A DNA stretch of 64,000 bases from DTU015 sp964641455 (GTDB lineage: Bacteria; Bacillota; Sulfobacillia; Fermentithermobacillales; Fermentithermobacillaceae), in the NCBI GenBank assembly GCA_964641455.1, contig CAZXLH010000004.1:1-64000 (forward strand), in the 5' to 3' direction. Below are positions 25,272 through 34,485 of the stretch, piece by piece; positions within the stretch are counted from its first letter, which is position 1, and every line of letters begins with the position of its first letter. Made by a program: the position numbers and the translations under genes. A model generated the notes under the pieces. That model saw only the letters and a program-made list of their open reading frames with translations. It did not search any database and was not told the origin of the DNA.

Positions 25272-26123
25272 TCACAAAACAGTCAATTCATCCAGAGCCT
25301 GTTTAACCTGTTCGGGCTTAGGCGCCGTTCCATGCCATTCCTTCTTGTTTTCCATGAAACTGACTCCTTTGCCTTTTGTGGTCTCTGCTACAATAACAGT
25401 AGGACGCTCCTCGGCCTGAGACGCCTCTTGGAAAACCTCCAGGAGTTTTTCAACATTGTGGCCGTCTACAGTGAGCACTTGCCAGCCAAAAGCTTTAAAC
25501 TTATCGGTAAGCGGCTCAAGGGACATTACATCTTCCACTCTTCCGTCTATCTGAAGGCGGTTGTGGTCGACAATGGCAATAAGGTTTTGGAGTCTATAGT
25601 GGCTTGCAGCCATAGCCGCCTCCCAAACCTGGCCCTCCTGGCATTCTCCGTCCCCCATAAGCGCCCATACCTTGTAGCGTTTTTTGTCCAGTTTGCCTGC
25701 AAGCGCCATTCCAACTGCCATTGACAGCCCCTGGCCCAGGGACCCTGTGGATACCTCTACTCCCGGCACCTTTCGGCAGTCAGGGTGGCCCTGAAGGGGT
25801 GAACCCAGCTGCCTTAAAGTTGTAAGAAGATCTGCAGGGAAAAAGCCCCGGTTAGCCAAAGCAGCGTAAAGCACAGGTGCCGCATGCCCCTTGCAAAGAA
25901 CAAATCGATCTCTGTCGGGCCACATAGGTTGGGCAGGCTTAACTCTGAGCACATCGCCAAAATACAGCACTGAAATTATGTCTGCTGACGAGAGTGAACC
26001 TCCCGGATGGCCTGACCCTGCTTTTCCAATCATTTCAACCACATTACGCCTTAAAGCCCGTGCCATTTCCTTTATGGTTTGAATCTGTTTTTCCTTTTGG
26101 GCAATCTCTGCTTTGTGCATCAT
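25272..26123 (-). CDS. Transketolase, N-terminal subunit
   Basis: A 283-residue protein equal to the thiamine-diphosphate-binding domain of transketolase. The cofactor motif reads GDGECQEGQ ... VDHNRLQ, and the family's GHPGGSLSSADI and LCKGHAAPVLYAAL segments are present. Paired with the downstream C-terminal subunit. Its ATG is well placed behind AAAAGGAGAG, yet the upstream tagA-like frame runs 80 bp into it, so the two genes overlap unusually deeply. Confidence 0.94.
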   Translation of the reverse strand: MMHKAEIAQKEKQIQTIKEMARALRRNVVEMIGKAGSGHPGGSLSSADIISVLYFGDVLRVKPAQPMWPDRDRFVLCKGHAAPVLYAALANRGFFPADLLTTLRQLGSPLQGHPDCRKVPGVEVSTGSLGQGLSMAVGMALAGKLDKKRYKVWALMGDGECQEGQVWEAAMAASHYRLQNLIAIVDHNRLQIDGRVEDVMSLEPLTDKFKAFGWQVLTVDGHNVEKLLEVFQEASQAEERPTVIVAETTKGKGVSFMENKKEWHGTAPKPEQVKQALDELTVL

Positions 26124-26871
26124 GAGACTCTCCTTTTAACCTTCTTCGTTCAAAATAGCTCCGGAGCTGAATTCTGGCAGCAAACTCCAGGAGCGCAATG
26201 TCATCTTTGATCCTGCTTGGTTCCAAAACTAGTCTGTACAGCCACTCCAAACCTGATTTTTGAATGTATTCAGGCGCCCTTTTCCGGTTCCCTGCGAGAA
26301 TATCCAGAACGCCCCCAAGCCCAATTCCCACTTTGGCCCTTAATTGGTTTCTATGGTTCCAAATAAACTTTTCTTGTTTCGGAGAACCCATAGCACAGAA
26401 CAAGACATCGGGCTTGGATTTGGCAATGGTTCTTACCACTTCTTCCTCTTCTTCCGGCTTAAAGTACCCGTGATGTGTGCCGCATACCCTTACCCCGGGC
26501 GTCGATTGAACAACGTTTTCGGCTGCCCTGTCTGCTACTCCGGGTTTGCCTCCCAAGAAGAAAAATTTCGGCGATGGCCTCTTGTTGAGGAGTTCACAGG
26601 CCAGATCAACCCCGGTGACTCTTTCAGGCAACTCTATGCCTTTTTTTCTGGCAGCCCAGAGAATTCCTACCCCATCCGGAACAATCAAATGAGCATTGTG
26701 AAGAATTTGCATAAATTCCGGATCTTTTTGGGCTGTCATAACCATAATAGGATTCGCGGTAACAACGAGCCTGGTACAACCGTCTTCCCGCGTCAGCATC
26801 CAATCCAAAGCACACACTGCGCCCTGCAAAGTTATAGGGTAGAATTCTACACCCATAATTTCCAAAACCAA
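26044..26871 (-). CDS. WecG/TagA/CpsF family glycosyltransferase
   Basis: A 275-residue GT26-family enzyme. Diagnostic parts are the VTANPIMVMTAQKDPEF segment, PDGVGILWAARKKG with the catalytic aspartate, FFLGGKPGVADRAAENV, and CAMGSPKQEKFIW. Family members add N-acetylmannosamine or similar sugars to undecaprenyl-linked GlcNAc for teichoic-acid-like or secondary cell-wall polymers. This agrees with csaB next door and wecB, which makes UDP-ManNAc, at the right edge. Start is TTG 26871 or an in-frame ATG five codons later. The last 26 residues lie inside the transketolase gene and look unlike a conserved end, suggesting loss of an earlier stop. Confidence 0.9.
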   Translation of the reverse strand: MVLEIMGVEFYPITLQGAVCALDWMLTREDGCTRLVVTANPIMVMTAQKDPEFMQILHNAHLIVPDGVGILWAARKKGIELPERVTGVDLACELLNKRPSPKFFFLGGKPGVADRAAENVVQSTPGVRVCGTHHGYFKPEEEEEVVRTIAKSKPDVLFCAMGSPKQEKFIWNHRNQLRAKVGIGLGGVLDILAGNRKRAPEYIQKSGLEWLYRLVLEPSRIKDDIALLEFAARIQLRSYFERRRLKGESHDAQSRDCPKGKTDSNHKGNGTGFKA

Positions 26872-26990
26872 GTCATCATCAACCTTTTTTATGTGTACAT
26901 GAATATCTTACGTCAGATTTCTACAATAAGTCCATTTAATCCTTCGTTTTCGCCTGCAAACCAATAACGCTTACGGTAGCCGGTGTTTTC

Positions 26991-26999
26991 TGTTATGAT
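26991..26999 (+). promoter_or_regulatory. Extended -10 promoter for csaB
   Basis: TGTTATGAT contains the TGn extension and TATGAT, 5 of 6 to TATAAT, about 75 bp before the csaB start. The sequence 17 bp upstream (TTACGG) is a poor -35, which extended -10 promoters can tolerate. Confidence 0.4.
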
Positions 27000-27073
27000 C
27001 CCCTAAGAGGCCAAAAGTTCTCACCGTGCCGGAATAAGACCCATTAGATCTTAAGAAAACGAGGTGCGGAAAT

Positions 27074-28162
27074 GTGAGGAACATCCTCCTTTCCGGATAT
27101 TATGGTTTCAACAATACAGGAGATGAAGCCATTTTGGCTTCAACTGTCAATGCTCTGAGAAATGCCCGGCCATATCTTAATATCATGGTTCTCTCAAAAC
27201 GTCCCGGCGAAACCGGTGAAACTTACGGCGTTGAGTCATATCCCAGGATGAATTTGCCTCAAGTCGTAAAAGCCATTAAAAAAGCGGATTTAGTGGTTTT
27301 TGGCGGGGGGAGCCTGCTTCAGGATGCAACTTCCCTACGCTCGCTTATCTATTACCTTTCAGTTATTGAGTTATCACACATGCTAAACAAACCTGTGCTG
27401 ATATATGCAAACGGCATTGGCCCAATCAATTCGCAAATCGGCCGTATGCTCACAAAACATACTTTGTCGCACGTCCAAGCCATAACCGTGAGAGACAGCG
27501 AATCCAGAGAAGAGCTAAGGCAAATAGGAATCTCAAAACAAGTGCAAGTTACTGCAGATCCGGCATTTTTGCTGAACCCTTCGCCTAATGAAGTGGTTGA
27601 CTCTATTCTCGAAGATCACGGAATCAACCACTCGTCGAAAATTGTGTGGGTTGCATTGCGCCGCATCAACGCGCCAACATGGTTTCAGCGGCAACTGGTA
27701 GATCTCATTGCTTGGCTGAGAGAAGAAAACTTCGAGCCCTGCTTTTTTGCAATGCAGGAGCGTGACCTCAAAATAGCGGAAAACTTGAATCAAAAGCTTA
27801 GGTCGGTTAACCAAAAACCCATGGGAATGATCTCAAATATTTCACCTGAAGATGCCCTTGGGATTCTGGGAAAAGGAGAGTTTTGCCTAGGCATGCGCCT
27901 CCATACCCTGATACTTTCAGCCAGGGTTCAAGTGCCCTTTATGGGCATCGAGATCGACCCGAAAATCGGTGCATTTTGCAGAACCGCAGATTGTCCGGTT
28001 CTGCCACACCCTGCCAAAACGCCAAACTTCGATCTTAAAAGTGAGTTTGGAAATCTCATCAAAAACAAAATGCAGTTAATAACACTTCTGGGGCAAAAGT
28101 TGCCTGATTTCCACTCACTGGCCCGGGAAAACATAAACATTGTTTTGTCTCACTTAAACTAG
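27074..28162 (+). CDS. csaB: CsaB-type polysaccharide pyruvyl transferase
   Basis: A 362-residue member of the polysaccharide pyruvyl transferase family. It begins with SGYYGFNNTGDEAILAS, the CsaB hallmark, followed by VVFGGGSLLQD, YANGIGPI, VRDSESREEL and GMRLHTLILSA. CsaB adds ketal-pyruvate to secondary cell-wall polysaccharide so that SLH-domain S-layer proteins can bind, so an S-layer or SLH proteins can be expected elsewhere in this genome. The start is GTG 27074 behind GAGGTG. Divergent from the tagA-like gene. Confidence 0.93.
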   Translation: MRNILLSGYYGFNNTGDEAILASTVNALRNARPYLNIMVLSKRPGETGETYGVESYPRMNLPQVVKAIKKADLVVFGGGSLLQDATSLRSLIYYLSVIELSHMLNKPVLIYANGIGPINSQIGRMLTKHTLSHVQAITVRDSESREELRQIGISKQVQVTADPAFLLNPSPNEVVDSILEDHGINHSSKIVWVALRRINAPTWFQRQLVDLIAWLREENFEPCFFAMQERDLKIAENLNQKLRSVNQKPMGMISNISPEDALGILGKGEFCLGMRLHTLILSARVQVPFMGIEIDPKIGAFCRTADCPVLPHPAKTPNFDLKSEFGNLIKNKMQLITLLGQKLPDFHSLARENINIVLSHLN

Positions 28163-28167
28163 ATTAC

Positions 28168-28209
28168 GGCCATAGCTGCGGAAACATAGTTTCGGCTCTT
28201 GTTGTTTTT
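28168..28209 (+). terminator. Weak terminator after csaB
   Basis: A short GAAAC-ATA-GTTTC hairpin (28181-28193) with possible outer AGC/GCT pairing is followed by a T-rich run ending at 28209, directly after the csaB stop. The stem is short, so the call is tentative. Confidence 0.35.
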
Positions 28210-28221
28210 GCCCCGCTCGCT

Positions 28222-28635
28222 TTACTCTATGACAAAATTCCCACGCACCATAACTACAACTTGAGATTTAGCCTTAATACCCCTGCCATCATCTCTTGGG
28301 ACAATCAAAAGGTGGTTTCCGGGAACCTCCTGGCCCCGTCCAAGGTCAACACCCTGGGTACAATCGCAAAGCCCTCCTAACTCTGAATCGACCACAGTTG
28401 CTTTGCCCGCCCTTAATATGATCTCGGTTCCGGCATACCCTCTCAACACTTCTCCGGGAGCCAGGTCCACCACAGTCATTTTGAACTTGGAATCAACATA
28501 TGCCCGTGTAACCAACGGATCTTCTTCGCTCCCAGGCAAAGGCATGTTAGAAGAAGCATACCCCTTGCCGAACCACCCGAGCAAAACTCCCACTGCTACC
28601 AAAACTACTGCATAAACCCACGGCTTCTTTGACAT
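28222..28635 (-). CDS. Small membrane-anchored or secreted protein of unknown function
   Basis: A 137-residue protein with an N-terminal signal anchor (VYAVVLVAVGVLLGWFGKG, about 7-25) and an external, beta-rich domain of about 105 residues. Visible features are YVDSKF, LAPGEVLRGYAGTEIILRAG, and a lone CDC. The GEV...G..IILR..KA...D pattern suggests a compact beta sandwich, but I do not recognise a family with certainty. It follows prfB by 20 bp, with ATG behind AAGGGGAG, so it is the last gene of the secA-prfB transcript. A role at the cell surface is inferred from the anchor only. Confidence 0.7.
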   Translation of the reverse strand: MSKKPWVYAVVLVAVGVLLGWFGKGYASSNMPLPGSEEDPLVTRAYVDSKFKMTVVDLAPGEVLRGYAGTEIILRAGKATVVDSELGGLCDCTQGVDLGRGQEVPGNHLLIVPRDDGRGIKAKSQVVVMVRGNFVIE

Positions 28636-28655
28636 CTTGGGCTCCCCTTCCCTTA

Positions 28656-29760
28656 TTATGCGTCTTCAGTGTCTTGCCTTAACTTGGTATATATAAAATC
28701 ATCTATGTCGCCATCCATAACCCTGTCTATATTGCCGATTTCAACGCCTGTTCGATGGTCTTTCACCATAGTGTACGGCTGAAACACATATGATCTGATT
28801 TGGTTTCCCCATGCAATCTCTTTATGGGGCCCTCTTAAGGTTTGTAACTTCTTTTGCCTTTCTTCTTCTTTAAGAGCCAAAAGTTTGGCTTTTAACACTC
28901 TCATGGCAACGAGCCTGTTAGAGTGCTGAGATCGTTCATTTTGGCAACTCACAACAATTCCCGTAGAAATATGTGTGATTCGTACTGCTGAGTCTGTTTT
29001 GTTTACATGCTGCCCACCTGCTCCTGAAGCTCTGAAAGTATCGATTTTCAGCTCATCCGGATTTATCTCAATCTCTGTATCTTCTTGAATTTCCGGCAAA
29101 ACGTCTACAGATGCGAAAGAAGTATGACGTCTACGGTTGGAATCAAAAGGAGAAATTCTGACAAGCCTATGAACTCCCTTTTCCGTTCGCAGAAAACCGT
29201 AGGCATAATCTCCTCTTACTGAAAAACTCACACTCTTTAGCCCTGCTTCTTCACCTGGCAGCATGTCAAGAGTTTCTAGTTCAAACCCTCTCCGTTCAAC
29301 CCAACGCGAGTACATCCGGTAGAGTATTCCAACCCAATCCATTGCTTCTGTACCGCCTGCGCCTGCGTGCAGCGTTATAATTGCGTCTCTGGAATCATAA
29401 GTTCCTGAAAGAAGCGTCTCAAGTTCAAGATCGCGAACTCCCAAGCCTGTTTGTCTTACCGTTTCACTCAGGTCCTCCAGAAGAGACAAATCTCCTTCAT
29501 CCTCTGCCAGCAGTGCAATCTCAATGCTGTCGCGGATCAAAACCCCAAGTTCGTCATACCGGCGAAGTTTGCTTTCAATTCGGCTTATTTGCCTGCCCAC
29601 AGCCTGGCCTTTCTTAGGATCCTTCCAAACTGCCGGATCTTCCATTTGCTTTCTCAAACCCGAAAGTCGCTCTTTAAGTTGAGAGGGGTCAAAGAGACCT
29701 CCCGATATTGCTTAATCTTTCTTGTAACGACTCAAACTCGCTAATAACTTCTTCATACAT
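28656..29760 (-). CDS. prfB: Peptide chain release factor 2, with programmed +1 frameshift
   Basis: RF2 terminates translation at UGA and UAA. The main frame (to 28656) carries the codon-recognition SPF in VRISPFDSN and the catalytic GGQ in GAGGQHVN. It has no proper start; instead a 23-codon zero frame begins at ATG 29760 (MYEEVISEFESLQERLSNIG) and meets an in-frame UGA at 29691-29689. Slipping +1 at CUU-UGA joins it to DPSQLKERL, giving 367 residues, the normal RF2 length. This is the conserved autoregulatory frameshift: scarce RF2 slows termination at its own UGA and favours shifting. secA lies just upstream, as in Bacillus. An annotation that begins at TTG 29657 would miss the N-terminal helix. 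Confidence 0.97.
29689..29703 (-). promoter_or_regulatory. RF2 programmed frameshift site
   Basis: On the minus strand the order is GGGAGG (29703-29698), three bases, CTT (29694-29692), TGA (29691-29689), then C. An internal Shine-Dalgarno three bases before CUU-UGA-C is the textbook RF2 recoding signal. Frames before and after join without any other stop. Confidence 0.95.
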
Positions 29761-29820
29761 GGAAATTCCCCCTGTAAATTTTCTACCGCACAAAGTCTCT
29801 AAACATGATATTTTAACGTG

Positions 29821-32574
29821 TCATACAAGTTTCCCACAACAGTGCTTATACTTCTTGCCGCTTCCACATGGGCAAGGATCGTTGCGCCCTACCTTGCGCC
29901 CTGTCCTTCGTGGCTCGAGCCCCGATTGTCCGCTGCTTGCCGCCTGCCCATGCGTGGCCCTCCCCGGATCCGAGACAGCCACAGGCGTCCTATGCCTGTC
30001 TTGGGAAGGCCGGGAATGTTTGCCTGGGGCTAGAGTGACTCTAAAAACATAGCTCACAGTATCCTTTTCAATGTTTTGAATCATACTCTGGAAAAGTTCG
30101 TAACCCTCTTTTTGATATTCTAACAAGGGATCTCGTTGGCCGTATGCCCTTAGCCCAATTCCCTCCCTAAGCCCTTCCATGGCCCTGAGTTGATCTATCC
30201 ATTTTTGATCAACCACTCTTAGCAAAATGAGACGTTCAATTTCCTGAAAGTTTTCGCCTAAAGTCTCGGCCTTTTGTTTGTAGGCAGCGGCGAACACTTG
30301 CTTAACACCGGCAACGAGCTCATCCCTCGATTGCCCCGGCTCCGAAATCCGTTCAAAATCTCCTTCCGGCAGCAATTCTTTAAGATAAGAAGCCAGCCCG
30401 CGAACATCGGCCTCTTCAGTTCGTGCCCCGGAAGGCCAATATACGTCAAAACCCAAATCGATTGTTCTGTCAATCATACCCTCGACAATTCCCGAAAGGT
30501 TGTCACTCCCAAGAACCTCCCGCCTCTGGGCATATATCACTTCTCGCTGTTTGTTCAGTATATTGTCGTATTCAAGCACATTTTTTCTTATAGAAAAATT
30601 ATGAGCTTCAATCCGCCTTTGGGCCGTTTCCACTGAACGGGTAACCATAGGATGTTCAATGGGCTCATCTTCGGGAAAGCCTACCTTTTCCATCACGTTT
30701 GCAATTAAGTCCCCGCCAAAAAGCCTCATAAGTTCATCATCAAGAGACAGGTAAAATTTAGATGAGCCTGGGTCTCCTTGCCTTCCTGCCCGCCCCCGCA
30801 ACTGGTTGTCTATACGCCTGGCTTCATGCCTTTCCGTTCCCAGTACATGAAGCCCTCCCAGTTTCACAACCTCTCCATGTTCTTTGCCTGTTATTTCTTT
30901 TGCTTGTTCCAAAAGCGCTTTGTACTGCTTACGCGCTTCTATCACTGACTCAATATAATCATCGGCCTGGCCTTTTTCTATTTGATCTAACATTTGCTGA
31001 GGAAGCACCTTTTCAGAAGCCACGCTAACCACATCAGGCTCGAAGCCTTCTTTTTTAAGGGCTGAACGGGCCATAAAATCAGGGTTACCTCCCAAAAGAA
31101 TATCCGTGCCCCTCCCTGCCATATTTGTGGCTATGGTAACAGAACCTTTTCTCCCGGCCTGAGCCACTATCTCTGCTTCCCTCTCATGATATTTGGCGTT
31201 TAGCACCTCGTGAGGAACCCCTCTGCGTTTCAGCATATCTGATAAGCGTTCTGATTTTTCCACAGAACGTGTTCCCACGAGCACAGGCCTTCCAATGCCA
31301 TGAAGCCAGGATATCTCCTCTACAATAGCTCTAAATTTATCTTGTTCCGTAGCCCATATAGAATCAGGCATACTCGTTCTTACAAGAGGTTTGTTTGGCG
31401 GTATTGATACAACGTCCATCCCATAAATCTCGATAAACTCAGATTCTTCTGTGGCAGCGGTACCTGTCATTCCTGAAATTTTACCATACATTCTAAAATA
31501 GTTCTGAACTGTTATGGTAGCAAGGGTATCAGATTCTTCTCTGACTTCGACCCCCTCCTTGGCTTCTATAGCCTGGTGGAGCCCGTCTGAAAACCTCCTG
31601 CCGGCCAAAATTCTGCCTGTGAACTCATCTACTATGAGTACCTCGCCGTTTTTCACCACATAGTCAACATCGCGATGCATAAATTCTTTGGCCCGCAAAG
31701 CTTGTTTGACGTAATGTTCAATTCCTATGTTTTCTTCTGATGAAATATCGTCAATCCCAAGCCATTGCTCAACTTTGTCAATACCTTCCTCAGTAAGCGC
31801 GATTACCTTAGCCTTTTCCTCTACGGTATAATGCTTGTCTATTCTTAGAGCGTTAGATAAATCTCTGAATTTGTAGTACTTATCCGTTGAGCCTTCACTT
31901 GGGCCGGAAATGATAAGGGGGGTCCTTGCCTCGTCAATCAAAATTGAGTCAACCTCATCGATTATGGCATAATCAAGAGTGCTCTGAACCAAATCTTGCT
32001 TCCGCCATGCCATATTGTCTCTTAAGTAGTCGAAACCAAACTCTGTGTTGGTCCCATAGATAATTGGGCATGAATATGATCGCTGCTTTGCCGCAGCGTC
32101 CATCCCTGAAACCACCAGGCCCACATCCAAACCCAGGAACCTGTAAACCTGGCCCATCCATTCTCTGTCTCTTGAAGCCAGGTAATCGTTGACTGTAACC
32201 ACATGCACAGTGTGGCCGCCTATGGCGTTAAGGTACGCAGGCAAAGTGGCCACCAGTGTTTTACCCTCACCGGTCTGCATTTCTGCAATTCTTCCCTGGT
32301 GGAGTATAATTCCGCCCATTATTTGAACATCAAAATGCCTCATGTCCAGTACGCGGCGGGATGCCTCGCGTACAACTGCAAAAGCTTCGGGCAGCAAATC
32401 ATCTAAAGATTCGCCTCTGGCAACACGCCCTTTAAATTCCCCGGTTTTCCCCTTGAGTTTTGTATCTGAAAGTGCACGCATATCAGGCTCAAGGGATGAT
32501 ACGTCATCAACCGTACGGGACAACTTACGCAATTCCCGTTCGTTTGGGTTGAATAGTTTTCTCAGTATAGACAA
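29821..32574 (-). CDS. secA: Preprotein translocase ATPase SecA
   Basis: SecA drives Sec-dependent protein export. The 917 residues show Walker A MQTGEGKTLVATLPA, DEVDSILIDEARTPL of motif II, the preprotein cross-linking and helical scaffold regions, VTIATNMAGRGTDI, and the C-terminal zinc motif CPCGSGKKYKHCC that binds SecB or ribosomes. It starts at TTG 32574 behind AAAAGGAG. Order hpf ... secA-prfB matches Bacillus, though six or seven genes intervene here. The C-terminal linker is rich in Gly, Arg and Pro. Confidence 0.98.
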   Translation of the reverse strand: MSILRKLFNPNERELRKLSRTVDDVSSLEPDMRALSDTKLKGKTGEFKGRVARGESLDDLLPEAFAVVREASRRVLDMRHFDVQIMGGIILHQGRIAEMQTGEGKTLVATLPAYLNAIGGHTVHVVTVNDYLASRDREWMGQVYRFLGLDVGLVVSGMDAAAKQRSYSCPIIYGTNTEFGFDYLRDNMAWRKQDLVQSTLDYAIIDEVDSILIDEARTPLIISGPSEGSTDKYYKFRDLSNALRIDKHYTVEEKAKVIALTEEGIDKVEQWLGIDDISSEENIGIEHYVKQALRAKEFMHRDVDYVVKNGEVLIVDEFTGRILAGRRFSDGLHQAIEAKEGVEVREESDTLATITVQNYFRMYGKISGMTGTAATEESEFIEIYGMDVVSIPPNKPLVRTSMPDSIWATEQDKFRAIVEEISWLHGIGRPVLVGTRSVEKSERLSDMLKRRGVPHEVLNAKYHEREAEIVAQAGRKGSVTIATNMAGRGTDILLGGNPDFMARSALKKEGFEPDVVSVASEKVLPQQMLDQIEKGQADDYIESVIEARKQYKALLEQAKEITGKEHGEVVKLGGLHVLGTERHEARRIDNQLRGRAGRQGDPGSSKFYLSLDDELMRLFGGDLIANVMEKVGFPEDEPIEHPMVTRSVETAQRRIEAHNFSIRKNVLEYDNILNKQREVIYAQRREVLGSDNLSGIVEGMIDRTIDLGFDVYWPSGARTEEADVRGLASYLKELLPEGDFERISEPGQSRDELVAGVKQVFAAAYKQKAETLGENFQEIERLILLRVVDQKWIDQLRAMEGLREGIGLRAYGQRDPLLEYQKEGYELFQSMIQNIEKDTVSYVFRVTLAPGKHSRPSQDRHRTPVAVSDPGRATHGQAASSGQSGLEPRRTGRKVGRNDPCPCGSGKKYKHCCGKLV

Positions 32575-32622
32575 AGCAATCTCCTTTTCCAGGTATCAAT
32601 TGGCCTTGGCTTTCAGCCGCGT

Positions 32623-33189
32623 TCAGTTAATTTTAGCATCATTTCGGCGATCAGGAAAACCACGGTGGAGCACATACAAAATGAACCATGAAATGCCGGC
32701 GGCCATTAGCACATCGCCTATGCTGAAGAATGTAGGGGACTTAGAGAAAAACCTGAATCCAAAAATATCTGCCAGAAACTCAAGCCGGACATCATGGGTG
32801 ATTGGCCGGTGAGTAAGGCTTACCGCCAGTTTCTCAGCCTGCCTTTGCAGAAGTTCCGAAGTTGCAAGTTTAACAGGCATTCTACCCTGATTGGCTGCTA
32901 TTACCACAAAATTCAAGAATATTCCCGAAGCCAACATGTAAAACCCCGGAAGCCGCAAATTGGGGTACAAGCCATAGAAAAGCATCAGGTAAGCTGCCAG
33001 GCTCATAACAGTGCAAACAGCAGGTGATGGCGCTAGTTTTCCGCTGAGCACAAAAACCGATACAAACTTCAGTAAAAAAGAACCTGCAATCCACCAAAAA
33101 CGCTCTAAGTTAATACCGGCCAGCCGAGAGGGTTTTCCGCCTGACACTATACCAATAATAAGCGCCAGGGCCACTACAAACCGGAACAA
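32623..33189 (-). CDS. DUF5317 membrane protein
   Basis: About 188 residues with five hydrophobic segments (RFVVALALIIGIVSGG, WWIAGSFLLKFVSVFVL, VMSLAAYLMLFYGLY, YMLASGIFLNFVVIAANQG, and a C-terminal one) and the conserved end FFSIGDVLMAAGISWFI that typifies DUF5317. No function is known. The start is probably TTG 33189, 7 bp after AAGGAAG; an earlier TTG at 33219 would overlap the HD-GYP stop by 8 bp. It sits between the HD-GYP gene and secA. Confidence 0.8.
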   Translation of the reverse strand: MFRFVVALALIIGIVSGGKPSRLAGINLERFWWIAGSFLLKFVSVFVLSGKLAPSPAVCTVMSLAAYLMLFYGLYPNLRLPGFYMLASGIFLNFVVIAANQGRMPVKLATSELLQRQAEKLAVSLTHRPITHDVRLEFLADIFGFRFFSKSPTFFSIGDVLMAAGISWFILYVLHRGFPDRRNDAKIN

Positions 33190-33211
33190 CAGATCACTTC
33201 CTTGAAAGTTC

Positions 33212-34444
33212 TCAATCAATCACTTTGAGCATTGCCTTTACTACTTTAGGATCAAACTGGGTGCCGCTGCACCGTATTAGTTCTTGTTTTGCTTCATCGT
33301 AAGACATTTTATCTTTATATGGCCTGTCTGTGGTCATCGCGTCAAAAGCGTCAGCACATGCTATTATACGGGCACCCAGGGGAATTTCTTCGCCTGCAAA
33401 CCCCTGCGGAAACCCTGACCCGTCCCATCTTTCATGGTGATGCCTTACCCACAGTTCGCCTTTGCCCAAAAACTTCATTACTTTTATTATATCTGCGCCA
33501 ATCTCAGCATGCTTTTTCATTTCTTCATATTCTGAATAGGTAAAAGGGCCCTGCTTCTTCAAAATCCCGTCAGACATGCCTACTTTGCCCACATCATGCA
33601 AAAGCCCTACGTATTTCATAAGATCAACTTCTTCATCGCCCAGGCCCAGTTCTTTGGCAACCTTACCCGAATATTCAGATACCCTGACCGAATGGCCATG
33701 GGTATACGAATCCCTGGCATCAATCGCAGTGCTCAAAGCTGCGGCGATCTCATTGTATGTATCCAGCAAATCGATATATTTCTCAAGTGAGACTTTGGTT
33801 ACTACAAGAGGCAAATAAAACAACACAAGAACCCAGGGACCTACTTGCTGAACTACAAGCACCATAAGAGCTCCCATGGGAAACAGGGCAAACATATTAG
33901 GCAACATCCAAACAATGTTGCGCCGCCAAATAGTGACAAAAGGCACAGTCATTTGAAGCGAAAGGGTTATTCCGGCGAGAACCGCATTTAAAAGAGTGTA
34001 AGATGCGGCGGCTACCAGAAACGCTATTAACCCCCGGGGAAACTCAAGCACCCCAAACTTACCGGATATGAAAAAATAGACTTTGGAAAAAACATAGGCG
34101 CATACTGCCAGCATGCCCCTGTTAAAGAGAACAAGCCTAATGGGAACCTCCCCTGCCAGGTCTCTCTTTCGTAAAGTGGCCAATGCGGCCACCCACATCC
34201 CTATTGCAGGCCCGTACAACACGGTAATGGTAAATATGATTGGAGTGGCAACAGATGCAGTGCCTTTTCCCTTAGGAAACGGTACGGCCGCCGCTTCGCC
34301 GCACACTACAAGTACAGCCAGAAAAAGCACCTCTGCCATCTGACGGCTGTCGTTAAACTTAGGTATATTGCTCATAAGTAGGAAAATGCCCAGACAAGCT
34401 ATACCCCATACGTATACATCAAGTACTTTGATTCTTTTCTTCAA
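33212..34444 (-). CDS. Membrane HD-GYP domain protein, probable c-di-GMP phosphodiesterase
   Basis: The N-terminal half (about 1-215) is a multi-helix membrane sensor with VPFPKGKGTASVATP; the C-terminal half is an HD-GYP hydrolase with THGHSVRVSEYS, the metal pair in LLHDVGKVG, HAEIGADI, and HHERWDGSGFP. The GYP triplet reads GFP, a common conservative variant. Such enzymes degrade c-di-GMP and often govern motility versus attachment, relevant beside a flagellar cluster. The preferred start is TTG 34444, 7 bp after GAGGTG; ATG 34459 lacks a ribosome site because only a hairpin precedes it. Confidence 0.88.
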   Translation of the reverse strand: MKKRIKVLDVYVWGIACLGIFLLMSNIPKFNDSRQMAEVLFLAVLVVCGEAAAVPFPKGKGTASVATPIIFTITVLYGPAIGMWVAALATLRKRDLAGEVPIRLVLFNRGMLAVCAYVFSKVYFFISGKFGVLEFPRGLIAFLVAAASYTLLNAVLAGITLSLQMTVPFVTIWRRNIVWMLPNMFALFPMGALMVLVVQQVGPWVLVLFYLPLVVTKVSLEKYIDLLDTYNEIAAALSTAIDARDSYTHGHSVRVSEYSGKVAKELGLGDEEVDLMKYVGLLHDVGKVGMSDGILKKQGPFTYSEYEEMKKHAEIGADIIKVMKFLGKGELWVRHHHERWDGSGFPQGFAGEEIPLGARIIACADAFDAMTTDRPYKDKMSYDEAKQELIRCSGTQFDPKVVKAMLKVID

Positions 34445-34485
34445 CGCCGGACACCTCATAGAAGGGCCGACAGCCCTTTAAAAAA

